Assembly: GCF_001562255.1 (NCBI RefSeq)
Contig: NZ_CP014301.1
Span: 4,371,501 to 4,435,500, forward strand
Direction: 5' to 3'
Source: Bosea sp. PAMC 26642
Lineage (GTDB): Bacteria > Pseudomonadota > Alphaproteobacteria > Rhizobiales > Beijerinckiaceae
DNA: 64,000 bases
The translations under genes were made by a program, and so were the position numbers. The notes under the pieces are model-generated. The model was given only the letters and a program-made list of their open reading frames with translations, ran no database searches and was not told where the DNA came from. Of the stretch, positions 18,351 to 26,646 are shown piece by piece. Every line of letters starts with the position of its first letter. The first letter of the stretch is position 1.

Positions 18351-19217
18351 TTAGCCTGTGGTGATCTCTCCGGTTTCGGGATCGACGTGCTCAGCAGTGG
18401 CCTGGTTTTGCTCCGCCACGGCGAGGCTGCGCCGTCGGCCGGCAGATTGCTTCAGCCGATAGCTGTCGCCGTTCATTGCCAGGATGCTGACGTGGTGGGT
18501 GAGCCGGTCGAGCAGCGCGCCTGTGAGACGCTCCGATCCCAGGATCGAGGTCCAGTCCTCGAATGGTAGGTTCGAGGTCACGATGGTCGAGCCGCGCTCA
18601 TAGCGCTGCGAGAACGTCTCGAACAGGAGTTCGGCCCCGGTCGGCGACAACGGTACATAGCCGAGCTCGTCGACGATCAGCAGCTTGACCGCCTGCAGAT
18701 CGCGCTGAAGCTTGAGCAGGCGTCTCTCGTCGCGGGCCTCCAGCAACTGGTTGACCAGCGAGGCCGCCGTCGTGAACGTGACGGAGAAGCCCTTCTGGCA
18801 AGCCGCCAGCCCAAGCGCCAGCGCGACATGGGTTTTGCCGGTACCGCTGTTGCCGAGCGCGATGATGTTCTCACGGCGCAGGAGATAACCGCAGCGCGCC
18901 AGCTCCAGCACGAGCATCTTGTTGAGGCCAGGGATGGCGGCGAAGTCGAAGGTGTCGAAGCTCTTCACCGCCGGGAACCGCGCTGCCCGGATGCGCCGCT
19001 CGACCGTGCGGCGCTCGCGATCAAGGAGTTCGAGCTCGATCAGGCGCAGCAGATAGCGGGGATGATCGACACCATCACGCGCGCATTCGCGGGCAACCTT
19101 GTCATACTCGCGCAGCACCGTCGGCAGTTTGAGCTGCTTGAGATGGTGGGCCAGGAGGACCTGGGGCGTGCTGCTGGTCGTTCCCGTTGGCATCGCGTCG
19201 CTGGTGGTGCCGGTCAT
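18351..19217 (-). CDS. istB: IstB-like transposition helper ATPase (copy 1)
   Basis: 288-residue AAA+ ATPase that loads the IS21 transposase on target DNA. Walker A ALGNSGTGKTHVALALG and Walker B LLIVDELGYVPLS are intact, as is the C-terminal part LTHHVSILAMNGDSYRLK. It overlaps istA by 4 bases (ATGA), the usual IS21 coupling. Identical to the copy at 43641-44507. Confidence 0.95.
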   Translation of the reverse strand: MTGTTSDAMPTGTTSSTPQVLLAHHLKQLKLPTVLREYDKVARECARDGVDHPRYLLRLIELELLDRERRTVERRIRAARFPAVKSFDTFDFAAIPGLNKMLVLELARCGYLLRRENIIALGNSGTGKTHVALALGLAACQKGFSVTFTTAASLVNQLLEARDERRLLKLQRDLQAVKLLIVDELGYVPLSPTGAELLFETFSQRYERGSTIVTSNLPFEDWTSILGSERLTGALLDRLTHHVSILAMNGDSYRLKQSAGRRRSLAVAEQNQATAEHVDPETGEITTG

Positions 19218-20713
19218 GCCGCTTCCTCCGGCAGGAGCACGGCATAGTCGGCAGCCGAGGTCGTCCTCACCGTCGTCCTGGGCAGATGAGGATAGGCCGA
19301 CAGGTCGAGACGAGCTGGCCTGCGCTCGATCCGCGCCAGCGCGATCAGCTTGACCGCGTCGAAGCCGATGGCGCCGAGCGTGATCGCCTCGGTCACGGCG
19401 AACGTCACGACCTCAAGCGGCAACGCCTCCAGCAGCCGCAGCACCTGGATGAACTCGCGCTTGCCGCGATTGCCCATACGCGCCTCCAGCAGATGGCGCA
19501 GATGCTGGAAGACCTCGGGCAGAGCCCAGTCTTGCAGCGCCGCCGCCTGGTCGAGTGCATTGGGCTTGGTCTCGATCAGAGCGAGATAATGCAGCGGGTT
19601 GGAGACGAACACGCCTTCGCCGTAGCAGCGCGGGTGACGGGCAATCTCGGCCCCGCGGCACAGGATCACGACCGCGTCGACGAAGCCCTTCACCATGACG
19701 TCCTGGAAGCCATAAGCGGTCGGCACCGAGTAATCGTTGGAGCGGTAGCGGACCAATGCGGTCGATGAGACCCGGCCGCTGCGCTTCTCGCACGGTTCCA
19801 GCGGCACGGCCGGCAGGTCGCGCAACCCCGCCAGATCGGCGACAAGCCGTTCCCCGATCGTCCCGGCATGCCGTCCGGCGCGTTCGCCCTGCCGGAGGCG
19901 GCATTGCTCGGCCAGTCTGGCGTTCAGCGCCTCGAAGCTCGCCACCACCGGGATCGGCGTCATGAAGTTCGAGCGGGCGTACTTCACCAGCCCCTCGACC
20001 TTGCCCTTGTCGTTGCCCTTGCCGGGACGGCCGAAGCGGTCCCGGAACAGGTAATGGCTGACCAGTTCGGTGAAGGCGCGAGTTCGCTCGCGCTTGCCGT
20101 CGCCGCAGATCTTCGCCACCGCGATGCGCGTGTTGTCGTACAGGATCGACAGCGGCACCCCATCGAAGAAGCAAAACGCCGAGACGTGCCCGTCCAGGAA
20201 CGCTTCCGTTGTCTCGCGGGGATAGGCCTTCACGAAGCAGGCATCCGACTGCGGAAGGTCCATGCAAAAGAAATGGATCTTCTGCCGGACCCCGCCGATC
20301 ACGGCGATCGCCTCGCCGAAATCGACCTGAGCGTGCCCGGGCGGATGCGCCAGCGGCACGAAGGTCTCGCGCCCTCGCGCCCGGCCGACCCGCACATAAT
20401 CCTTCACCACGGTGTAGCCGCCAGCAAAGCCATGATCGTCGCGCAAGCGCTCGAAGATCCGCTTCGCCGTGTGGCGCTGCTTCACCGGCGCGCCCCGGTC
20501 AGCCTCCAGGATCGCGTCGATCACCGGCAGTAGCGGGCCGAGCTTCGGCTTCTCGGCAGGCTTCGTTCGCGTGTACCCCGGCGGCAGCGAAAACCGGCAC
20601 ATCTTTGCGATCGTCTCGCGGCTCAGACCAAAAACACGCGCCGCCTCGCGACGGCTCTTCCCCTGAATGAAAACAAAATCACGAACCGCCGCGTAGACCT
20701 CCACAGCGAACAT
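19214..20713 (-). CDS. istA: IstA-like transposase (copy 1)
   Basis: IS21-family transposase, 499 residues from ATG 20713 (TTG 20728 also possible). It has an N-terminal helix-turn-helix (GKSRREAARVFGLSRETIAKM), a DDE integrase core starting HPPGHAQVDFGEAIAV with YDNTRIAVAKI and the downstream Glu region KGKVEGLVKYARSNF, and a C-terminal Mu-type domain. All parts appear intact, so the element may be active. Confidence 0.95.
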   Translation of the reverse strand: MFAVEVYAAVRDFVFIQGKSRREAARVFGLSRETIAKMCRFSLPPGYTRTKPAEKPKLGPLLPVIDAILEADRGAPVKQRHTAKRIFERLRDDHGFAGGYTVVKDYVRVGRARGRETFVPLAHPPGHAQVDFGEAIAVIGGVRQKIHFFCMDLPQSDACFVKAYPRETTEAFLDGHVSAFCFFDGVPLSILYDNTRIAVAKICGDGKRERTRAFTELVSHYLFRDRFGRPGKGNDKGKVEGLVKYARSNFMTPIPVVASFEALNARLAEQCRLRQGERAGRHAGTIGERLVADLAGLRDLPAVPLEPCEKRSGRVSSTALVRYRSNDYSVPTAYGFQDVMVKGFVDAVVILCRGAEIARHPRCYGEGVFVSNPLHYLALIETKPNALDQAAALQDWALPEVFQHLRHLLEARMGNRGKREFIQVLRLLEALPLEVVTFAVTEAITLGAIGFDAVKLIALARIERRPARLDLSAYPHLPRTTVRTTSAADYAVLLPEEAA

Positions 20714-20822
20714 CCCCGCCAACCCCAAAAGGGATCAGCCTATCCAGTGGCCGACTTTTACGCCGCCCGCGCGACCACAAACGGCGGCGCTCCAATGGAT
20801 GGTTTTGTCACCGCCCTGCACA

Positions 20823-21347
20823 CTATGAAGTCATCGCCGCGATCCGGTCGCTCTCGGAGTGATCCAGACATCAATTTACGCGTAGGTCGTCAGTAGCCAG
20901 CGCGGGCACGCCCCATAATGGCGGTTATCCGTCTTGGCCCATGATGCGGGGCGACTGGTCGGTTGACCGACGACACCGAACCAAGAGGTCTCGAGCTTTG
21001 CCGTCATGGCGCTTGAGGCCGAAAGCGGCTGATATCGAATAACACGCTCTCGGTCCGGGAGCGTGTAGCAGCCGCCGGCGTAGCTACCGCAATCGCCTCC
21101 GCCGGCGGCGACTCTACGTGGTCTTCCGCTTCCGCTTCGCGGCGCGGATCGCCATGCGCAATCTGGCGACGGCCAGTCTCGCGCGTGAATCAGACAGGAT
21201 GGCAACGCTCGGGGCGCCCGGCTTCGGCTTCCTCACGTGATTGCAATTGGCGGCGACGCCGCCAGCTTCCAACACTTGTTGTTCTCTCATAGCCATCTCC
21301 CGCGGCCGCGCGGCATAAGCGGTCATCGCGGCGTGAGAGTCGAGTCG
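20823..21347. other. IS flank with only doubtful small frames
   Basis: About 520 bases with no firm gene. Two minus-strand frames are possible: 20876-21007 (43 codons, LETSWFGVVGQPTSRP) and 21114-21290 (58 codons, very basic, ending AIRAAKRKRKTT). The motif TSWFGVV recurs in the frame at 21718-21939, so this may be eroded DNA of the same origin. Confidence 0.35.
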
Positions 21348-21614
21348 CTACCCCTTCGGCTTCCGCGGATCACCCGCCGCGTTTTGGTGCACCAGAATCT
21401 GCGCCGCCCACTCATCGCTTAAAAACCGCGCGATATGCACGGCCAGGGCCTCAGCCTCTGCAGGGGTGAAAAGCTTGGCAACCTCGCGCCTCAGAGGCGC
21501 CTCCTCGCATGGGATGTTGATCGACCGGCCACGGGCGTCGGTGATTAATAGGGCGTCGATAGAGCCAGGTGTGCCGCCGAAGCGCCGGACTCGAAGGGGG
21601 AACACAAGCGGCAT
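21348..21614 (-). CDS. small hypothetical protein
   Basis: 88 residues from ATG 21614. The segment GSIDALLITDARGRSINIPCEEAPLRREVAKLFTPAEAEALAVHIARFL reads as a genuine small folded protein, with an acidic C-terminal helix. Not recognised. It lies in a mosaic of small accessory genes on the minus strand. Confidence 0.45.
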   Translation of the reverse strand: MPLVFPLRVRRFGGTPGSIDALLITDARGRSINIPCEEAPLRREVAKLFTPAEAEALAVHIARFLSDEWAAQILVHQNAAGDPRKPKG

Positions 21615-21717
21615 GAGAACAGAATGTGAACATGCGCTGAGGGAGTCAAGGGCGGCGCTCGCGGAGAACCGACCCCGTTGTGCAGCGTTTCCACCAAAGC
21701 TGTAGGAGGCTTGCTTG

Positions 21718-21939
21718 CTACCCAGGCCGGTACGCAGCGCCCGGTGCTCCTTCGGGGGTGTCGGGCTTTCCATGAATGGAGCGTTCTGGCCAATTAAGCC
21801 AAGCTGAGCCAGCCCGGACGCGCACGCCAACGCCGCCACCGTTCTCCGGGATTAGATCTACTCCGAATTTGTCGAGCGCGTCCGCAATAGCCTTCCTGAC
21901 GACAACACCGAACCAAGAGGTCGGTGCGATCCATCCCAA
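21718..21939 (-). pseudogene. C-terminal remnant of an XRE-type regulator
   Basis: The peptide ALDKFGVDLIPENGGGVGVRV matches the tail of the intact XRE gene at 25191-25457 (SAGVEFIPENGGGAGVRL). The helix-turn-helix half is absent, so this is a truncated paralogue. Confidence 0.55.
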
Positions 21940-22110
21940 GGCTATGCCGGTAATCCTGTCGCCGCCTGACGAGATCGAGACGTGGATGACGGCATCATGG
22001 TCCGAGGCCGCAGCCTTGCAGCGACCCCTGCCTGATGGTGCGATGCAGGTCGTGGCGCGAGGGGTGAAAAGGACGGTGAGCCGGCTATCGCATGATGTGC
22101 TTTGGCGTGC

Positions 22111-22290
22111 TCAGATAAGGAGCCACCAGATAAGCCACCCAAGCAGCCCAAGCCACACGACCGAGGCGATGCCGGCTGAGCCGAGCAGTGCCTTTTCGAT
22201 GTAGCGGGGATCGGAATGCGATACGTCCGGCGATGCGGCTGCAATTTCAGAAACTGGAACGACCTCGGGGACTTGGATCAGCTCAGTCAC
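22111..22290 (-). CDS. small single-span membrane protein
   Basis: 59 residues from GTG 22290 with a preceding purine-rich site: a polar N-terminus (ELIQVPEVVPVSEIAAA) and one strong C-terminal helix (AGIASVVWLGLLGWLIWWLLI). Typical of small phage or island membrane proteins. No family assigned. Confidence 0.5.
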   Translation of the reverse strand: MTELIQVPEVVPVSEIAAASPDVSHSDPRYIEKALLGSAGIASVVWLGLLGWLIWWLLI

Positions 22291-22311
22291 AAAGGCGCTC
22301 CACTGCGGGCT

Positions 22312-22545
22312 TCATAGTTTAGATCGCGCACCCGACGATCCGGTGACGGTGCTGTTGGTGATTTGGTTGAGGCCGACTGCACGCTCGAAGCCATCTGTGC
22401 CCCGCACGCGGTATTGCGGCTCTCCGTCCATGCCCTCGGGGAGAACACGGAGCACCTCGTAGTTGCCGCTACCCGAGTGGTCGACGAAGCCGAACGAATG
22501 CGTAACGCGGTCACCTATCTTGAGGTCGGGGGGTGGCTCGTCACC
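22312..22545 (-). pseudogene. 5'-truncated small protein, function unknown
   Basis: The frame shows strong protein character: KIGDRVTHSFGFVDHSGSGN followed by YEVLRVLPEGMDGEPQYRVRG. A stop lies immediately upstream with no start codon between, so the N-terminus is lost. Similar short KOW/SH3-like proteins are common in Hyphomicrobiales, from memory. It ends 21 bases before the small membrane protein start. Confidence 0.45.
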
Positions 22546-22787
22546 CGTTTAACGCGCCAGCCGACCGCGCCACGGCATCAGGCCCGCTTTTCCCGGTGGC
22601 ATTCTCTCGCGTACTGGCGACGCCTGTCTCTAACTTTCTGCTGAGATAGCCTCGATCGATCGCCGCTCCTGCTCCGGGGGGGCGCACTGTTCGCTGCTGC
22701 TGCGATTGCGCGCTAGGGGCAATTCCAAACACCAGCGGAGCTATCAAGACGGGGTAGAAATCCGCATCATCCAGACTAAACCAGGAA

Positions 22788-23687
22788 CTAGCGTGAAGCT
22801 CTGATGCCAACCAAATGGCGCGCGCCGAGCAGGAAGCCAATCGACCAGCCCATTTCCCAAACCCAGCGGTCTTTGGCATCTCGTTTGAGCATTGCTGCAG
22901 GCCCCTTCACGGCTGAGCGCAAGACGCGCTTCACGCCGGATCCAACGTAGCGAAACACCCAATATGCGCTCAATGGCGCTGCATATTTCCGAACCAAGCA
23001 GCCCTGTGTTCCGCCCCAGTTCAACGCCTGACGAAACTGTGCCGAAAGATGCTCGCGCAGGCGGTAATGAACGACGGCATTAGGAACAAAATGCAGGGCA
23101 AAGCCTGCTTTTTGTGCCTTCCATGAATAATCGATGTCCCAGGATGCCCCGCACTCTGGCTCGGGGCCTCCGATTCGCTCGTAGACCACCCTTTGAAGCC
23201 CGATCGCGCAGCCGATGCTCGACGGGATGAATAGTGGAAAGGCGCTTGTCAAAAGGCCGGACTCTCGGGATTGCGTTTCTGCGCCGATCTGCTCGGGTCG
23301 ATTGAGATGCCGGTAATCAAGCGCTGCAGCAACAAAGAGGTGCTTGGTTAGCGCCTCGGCCATGGCCGCAAGCCAGTTGTCGCCGACAATGTCGTCCGCC
23401 TCACATAAAATAAATGCGGCGCCTTTCGCGGCTGCAAAGCCAGTGCGATAGGAATGGTCGACGGGAAGACGAGCACCAACACCGTCGTGAGCGTCGACAA
23501 TGCGCAGTGGTAGCCGGCTTCGGTAGCCATCGACGATGGCCATCGATCTGTCGGTGGAGCCGTTATTGACGACGACGAGTTCCCATGGCTCGTCAAATGC
23601 CTGCCTGCAAAGGGCGTCCAGCTGTTCGCTGATCGTAGCCTCGCCGTTATAACAGGGCAAAATAACGCTTACGCTTAGCTCGGACAT
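22788..23687 (-). CDS. family 2 glycosyltransferase
   Basis: 299 residues from ATG 23687 (MSELSV; 23720 would add 11). GT-A fold: SVSVILPCYNGEATISEQLDAL at the start, VVVNNGSTDRS, the acidic metal site CEADDIVGDNW and the acceptor-side ED-like region GASWDIDYSWKAQKAGF. GT2 enzymes transfer a sugar from a nucleotide donor onto a lipid or polysaccharide at the inner membrane. The isolated position in an island suggests surface polysaccharide modification. A spacer of about 160 bases separates it from the BLUF gene. Confidence 0.85.
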   Translation of the reverse strand: MSELSVSVILPCYNGEATISEQLDALCRQAFDEPWELVVVNNGSTDRSMAIVDGYRSRLPLRIVDAHDGVGARLPVDHSYRTGFAAAKGAAFILCEADDIVGDNWLAAMAEALTKHLFVAAALDYRHLNRPEQIGAETQSRESGLLTSAFPLFIPSSIGCAIGLQRVVYERIGGPEPECGASWDIDYSWKAQKAGFALHFVPNAVVHYRLREHLSAQFRQALNWGGTQGCLVRKYAAPLSAYWVFRYVGSGVKRVLRSAVKGPAAMLKRDAKDRWVWEMGWSIGFLLGARHLVGIRASR

Positions 23688-23847
23688 TTCAGCGCCCTCA
23701 AGCCACGTGGTAGAGATCAAATTGTAGTTAACACGAACCCCTAACGCAATTTTACCTACTAGCGTTCCATATATAATTTTTGTGCATCTACGTCAGTCTG
23801 AGGCGAGACATGCGTCGAATGTGCTGGCGCCCTGCTGGACCAACCTG

Positions 23848-24276
23848 TCACCAGTCGTGATGCGGCCGATATTCTGACAGGTGAGACGCAAGCGCTATCG
23901 CATTAGTTTGGCATAGATTCCGATTTTCATCATCGTTTTCAACAAAGCATAATTCAACGTTATTTGAATACCATAATCCAATCATCGGATACGCACCGAA
24001 ACTACGTGCCTGATCCGATCTCATTCCGATCACAGCGATATTGCGATGGCGTCGATCTCGCCGGAGACGTTGAAAAGCATTTTCAATAGCCGCACTATCC
24101 CCCTCTAGCATCTGGACGAAAAAGCGGCCGTCGAAGATCAAGCATCCGGAGATTTCGTTCGCGTCGTTAGAGGTCTGAGCGGCTCGGATAATGTCTTGGA
24201 AGGCAGAGCGCGCGCTGGTGATTCGCCCCGGAACGAATGTCGAGGCGTAAACGAACTGAGAAACTGGCATTGTCAT
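23848..24276 (-). CDS. BLUF-domain blue-light photoreceptor
   Basis: 142 residues from ATG 24276, preceded by GAAAGGA. A single BLUF domain: QFVYASTFV carries the flavin-site Tyr, DANEISGCLIFDGRFFVQMLEG carries the Asn and Gln, and RRHRNIAVIGMRSDQARSFGAYPMIGLW follows. BLUF proteins bind FAD and signal by rearranging the Gln hydrogen bond on blue light. With no output domain it must act through a partner; the nearby XRE regulators are candidates only by position. Confidence 0.9.
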   Translation of the reverse strand: MTMPVSQFVYASTFVPGRITSARSAFQDIIRAAQTSNDANEISGCLIFDGRFFVQMLEGDSAAIENAFQRLRRDRRHRNIAVIGMRSDQARSFGAYPMIGLWYSNNVELCFVENDDENRNLCQTNAIALASHLSEYRPHHDW

Positions 24277-24499
24277 GTGTCGATCCTTTCTCCCAGTCGC
24301 GGAAGGCCAACGTGACAAGATTCCCGATGTTCAATTGAATCCAACGGAAAGCACCATACGTGCTGAGATATAGCGAGGGTGTTGCAAGATAGACTCAGTC
24401 CAAAGCCTGCAGGCAAGCCGCGACTTCGATCGATCTTAAGGGATTTCAAGCAAGCCACTGTTGGGTTGGCGTCGCGCTGAGCCGGCTCGGAGGCCAGGC

Positions 24500-24901
24500 T
24501 CAACCGTCTTCCGCCACAGCCTCTGCCAACTCGATGATGCGACGGCGAGCGCTCGCGCTTTTGACGCGGACGAAGGCTTTGGTGAGTTGCACGCCTTCGG
24601 AAGTCGCCAGGAAATCGGTCAGCGGGTCAGTTGAGGCCGCATCCGAGAGCGCAGGTGGTTGGTTTTGCCCTGTAGAAGCATCTTCGAAGAAGAAGGACAC
24701 CGGAACGCCCACCATGTTGGCGATCTGCTGCAACCGGCTCGCGCTGATCCGGTTGGAGCCCTTCTCGTATTTCTTGATCTGCTGGAACGTGATGCCAAGC
24801 GCATCGGCGAGCTTTACCTGGCTGAAGCCGGCCAACATCCGGTGCATCCGCACCCGCCCCCCTACATGGCGGTCGATCGGGTCCGGACCCGGCTTCATCA
24901 C
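24500..24901 (-). CDS. XRE-family regulator
   Basis: 133 residues with an N-terminal helix-turn-helix: GGRVRMHRMLAGFSQVKLADALGITFQQIKKYEKGSNRISASRL. This form (FQQIKKYEKGxNRI) is very common in Hyphomicrobiales chromosomes and prophages. The C-terminal half is a short helical tail (SASARRRIIELAEAVAE). It overlaps the upstream 24898-25188 gene by 4 bases, so they are co-transcribed. Confidence 0.85.
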   Translation of the reverse strand: MMKPGPDPIDRHVGGRVRMHRMLAGFSQVKLADALGITFQQIKKYEKGSNRISASRLQQIANMVGVPVSFFFEDASTGQNQPPALSDAASTDPLTDFLATSEGVQLTKAFVRVKSASARRRIIELAEAVAEDG

Positions 24902-25188
24902 GATTGGCGTTCAGCTGATGCACCGGCAGCAACAAGATGCTCGGCCGTGGCGATTGCGCGCTTGCGGCCTTCCGGAGATTGCATGGCCGCCAGTAGCGCT
25001 GGCACCCATGGCGGGATGGGCAGTTCGTCGTCTAGCCATTCATGGACGCGCTTCGTGCGGCGGTTGCAGAACAGTTCTGCAAACCGGTCGGGGCTTAGCT
25101 TCACCTCATCGAGGCCGAACTGGAATTGTGCACCGTTGATCGATTGAGCCCGAGCTTTGGCATTGGGAATCTGAAGGCCGCGCGCCAT
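24898..25188 (-). CDS. small HTH-like protein
   Basis: 96 residues. The central part DEVKLSPDRFAELFCNRRTKRVHEWLDDELPIPPWVPALLAAM looks like the small HTH family in which SPxxFAxLFGxxxRTVxRWExGExxIPxWVxxLL is typical, with the wing partly changed. It lies between two XRE genes (2 bases after one, 4-base overlap with the other), so three DNA-binding proteins form one operon. Confidence 0.55.
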   Translation of the reverse strand: MARGLQIPNAKARAQSINGAQFQFGLDEVKLSPDRFAELFCNRRTKRVHEWLDDELPIPPWVPALLAAMQSPEGRKRAIATAEHLVAAGASAERQS

Positions 25189-25190
25189 CG

Positions 25191-25457
25191 TCAGTGCTCC
25201 CCGCTCGTCCCATCCGCGCGCTTCGCCAGCCGGACGCCCGCGCCACCGCCGTTCTCGGGGATGAATTCGACGCCCGCCGAAATTATGGATTCGACGAGCG
25301 CCTTATTGTTCATCGTTGCCATTTTAGCCGTCTCGTCCTTTGCCTCAAACGCGCCAATCGTTGATTTCGAAACGCCCGACGCTTCAGCAACGTGATCTTG
25401 CTGCCATCCGAGGAGTGCGCGGGCAGCCTTGAGCAAGCGCGGTGTCAGTCGGATCAT
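25191..25457 (-). CDS. XRE-family regulator
   Basis: 88 residues: RLTPRLLKAARALLGWQQDHVAEASGVSKSTIGAFEAKDETAKMATMNNKAL is a compact helix-turn-helix, followed by the short beta element EFIPENGGGAGVRL seen in many alphaproteobacterial XRE proteins. First gene of the three-regulator operon. Its start faces the CTGTATC operator region, so it is the likely repressor of the divergent genes and of itself. Confidence 0.85.
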   Translation of the reverse strand: MIRLTPRLLKAARALLGWQQDHVAEASGVSKSTIGAFEAKDETAKMATMNNKALVESIISAGVEFIPENGGGAGVRLAKRADGTSGEH

Positions 25458-25473
25458 GATTGATTCCCCAAAG

Positions 25474-25551
25474 CTGTATTAGAATTGCAGCCCTGTTGAC
25501 AGGATACCGCAATGCTGTATCTTAGATACAGGTCCGCAATCTGGATACAGC
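25474..25551. promoter_or_regulatory. divergent promoter with CTGTATC operator boxes
   Basis: A perfect inverted repeat ctgtatc-tta-gatacag lies at 25515-25531. Half-site-like boxes flank it: ctgtatt at 25474 and gatacag at 25544-25550. The boxes sit between the XRE gene (minus) and the small-gene array (plus), the standard place for a phage-like repressor operator. Confidence 0.65.
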
Positions 25552-25553
25552 AA

Positions 25554-25943
25554 ATGGCTCTCGTTTCCAACAACGGCCGCATCGCCTTCGACTTCGCCGC
25601 CATCATGCGCCGCGCCCACCACGAGGCCCGCTTCGCGCTGCAACTGAGCAGCGCTCGTCGCGAGCCTTCCAGCGCCCGCCACGCCATCATGTCCCGCTTC
25701 CTCAAGAAGGCATGGGCCGCAGCCAAGGCCGAAGCTTTCTACCTGCGCAAAGCCGCCGAGGAAGAAATCGCCGTCCGCGCTCGCCTCGCCGCTCGCGCCG
25801 CCGAGGCCGTCTCGATCGCCGCGACCTTCGGGAACGACCCCGACGCCATCCGCTGGGAGATCGAGCGCGAGAACTACCGGCAGCACTTCAACCCCGCGCG
25901 CGCCGATGCCCTGCGCGCCGCCCTGTCCAGCATGGGAGCCTGA
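25554..25943 (+). CDS. hypothetical protein, first gene of the small-gene array
   Basis: 129 residues from ATG 25554, after the operator boxes (an earlier ATG at 25512 lies inside the operator and is less likely). Alanine/arginine-rich and strongly helical: FAAIMRRAHHEARFALQ, KAWAAAKAEAFYLRKAAEEEIAVRARLAARAAEAV. This type of protein is frequent at the start of Hyphomicrobiales prophage or island operons; the function is not known. Confidence 0.65.
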   Translation: MALVSNNGRIAFDFAAIMRRAHHEARFALQLSSARREPSSARHAIMSRFLKKAWAAAKAEAFYLRKAAEEEIAVRARLAARAAEAVSIAATFGNDPDAIRWEIERENYRQHFNPARADALRAALSSMGA

Positions 25944-25946
25944 CCG

Positions 25947-26195
25947 ATGGATCTTCGCCTGCTCACCTTCAACTACTGGATCGAGGCAGCGCGCGACCAG
26001 CTCGCCCGCGCGGCCCTCTACAGCGCACCCGTCGTCCGGGCCGATTTCCTCAGGATGACGCAGTCCTTCGTTCGGCTCGCGCTTCGTGCCGCCAACGCCA
26101 TGGGCTGCGCGGACCGCAAGGCGCTTTGCCTGCGCATCCTGAACTGGCTTCGCGCCGATCTGATCCGATGCCACCCCATCGCCCTCGCAGCCTGA
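25947..26195 (+). CDS. hypothetical protein
   Basis: 82 residues, 3 bases after the preceding stop. Helical, with WIEAARDQLARAALYSAPVVRADFLRMTQSFVRLALRAANAMG. No family recognised; translationally close to its neighbours and part of the same array. Confidence 0.55.
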   Translation: MDLRLLTFNYWIEAARDQLARAALYSAPVVRADFLRMTQSFVRLALRAANAMGCADRKALCLRILNWLRADLIRCHPIALAA

Positions 26196-26207
26196 CAGGA
26201 GCCCGCC

Positions 26208-26585
26208 ATGGAACACTCTTCGCCTGCAGAGACATACCCGCTCGCGCCGGAGGACGGGCAGGAAGCCGAGCCCCCAATGAAGCTGTCGCAGGCGATCAGC
26301 CTGGCCGAAGCGCTGGACACGATCCTGTCGGTCGTGAACGCCAACCTGTTCAACGCGAGATTTCACGCGTCGCCAGATGGCGGTCTCAATGCCGCCGGCC
26401 GAAAGATCAATGCGCTGTCCGAGATGGTGTGCGGGCTCTATCTCGACGCGCTCGACGATGTCCGCGCCGGCAAGCCCACGGACGAACTGATCAATCGGAA
26501 TCGCAAGCGCATTCTGGCCTGCCACGACCTTGATAACGACGACGACGCGCTCGACCTCGTGTCGAAGTTCACCGAGCGCAACTGA
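26208..26585 (+). CDS. hypothetical protein
   Basis: 125 residues, 12 bases downstream of the previous gene with aggag ahead of the ATG. Acidic N-terminus, then MKLSQAISLAEALDTILSVVN, then KINALSEMVCGLYLDALDDV. Cytoplasmic helical protein of unknown function. Third gene of the array. Confidence 0.6.
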   Translation: MEHSSPAETYPLAPEDGQEAEPPMKLSQAISLAEALDTILSVVNANLFNARFHASPDGGLNAAGRKINALSEMVCGLYLDALDDVRAGKPTDELINRNRKRILACHDLDNDDDALDLVSKFTERN

Positions 26586-26646
26586 CGAAGACTGCCGGCG
26601 TCGGCGATAGCTCGCGTCAACCTCAAACATCATCGGGAGAAGACCA

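Larger units (their letters stand above)
18227..20822 (-). mobile_element. IS21-family insertion sequence, copy 1
   Basis: 2596 bp, ending 5' tgtcaacggcggtcgg at the low-coordinate side and tgtgcagggcggtgac (read inward on the minus strand) at the other. These related ends share TGT..A..GGCGGT. It carries istA and istB overlapping by 4 bp. The boundaries were fixed by comparison with the same-length copy at 42036-44631. No target-site duplication is visible. Confidence 0.9.
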
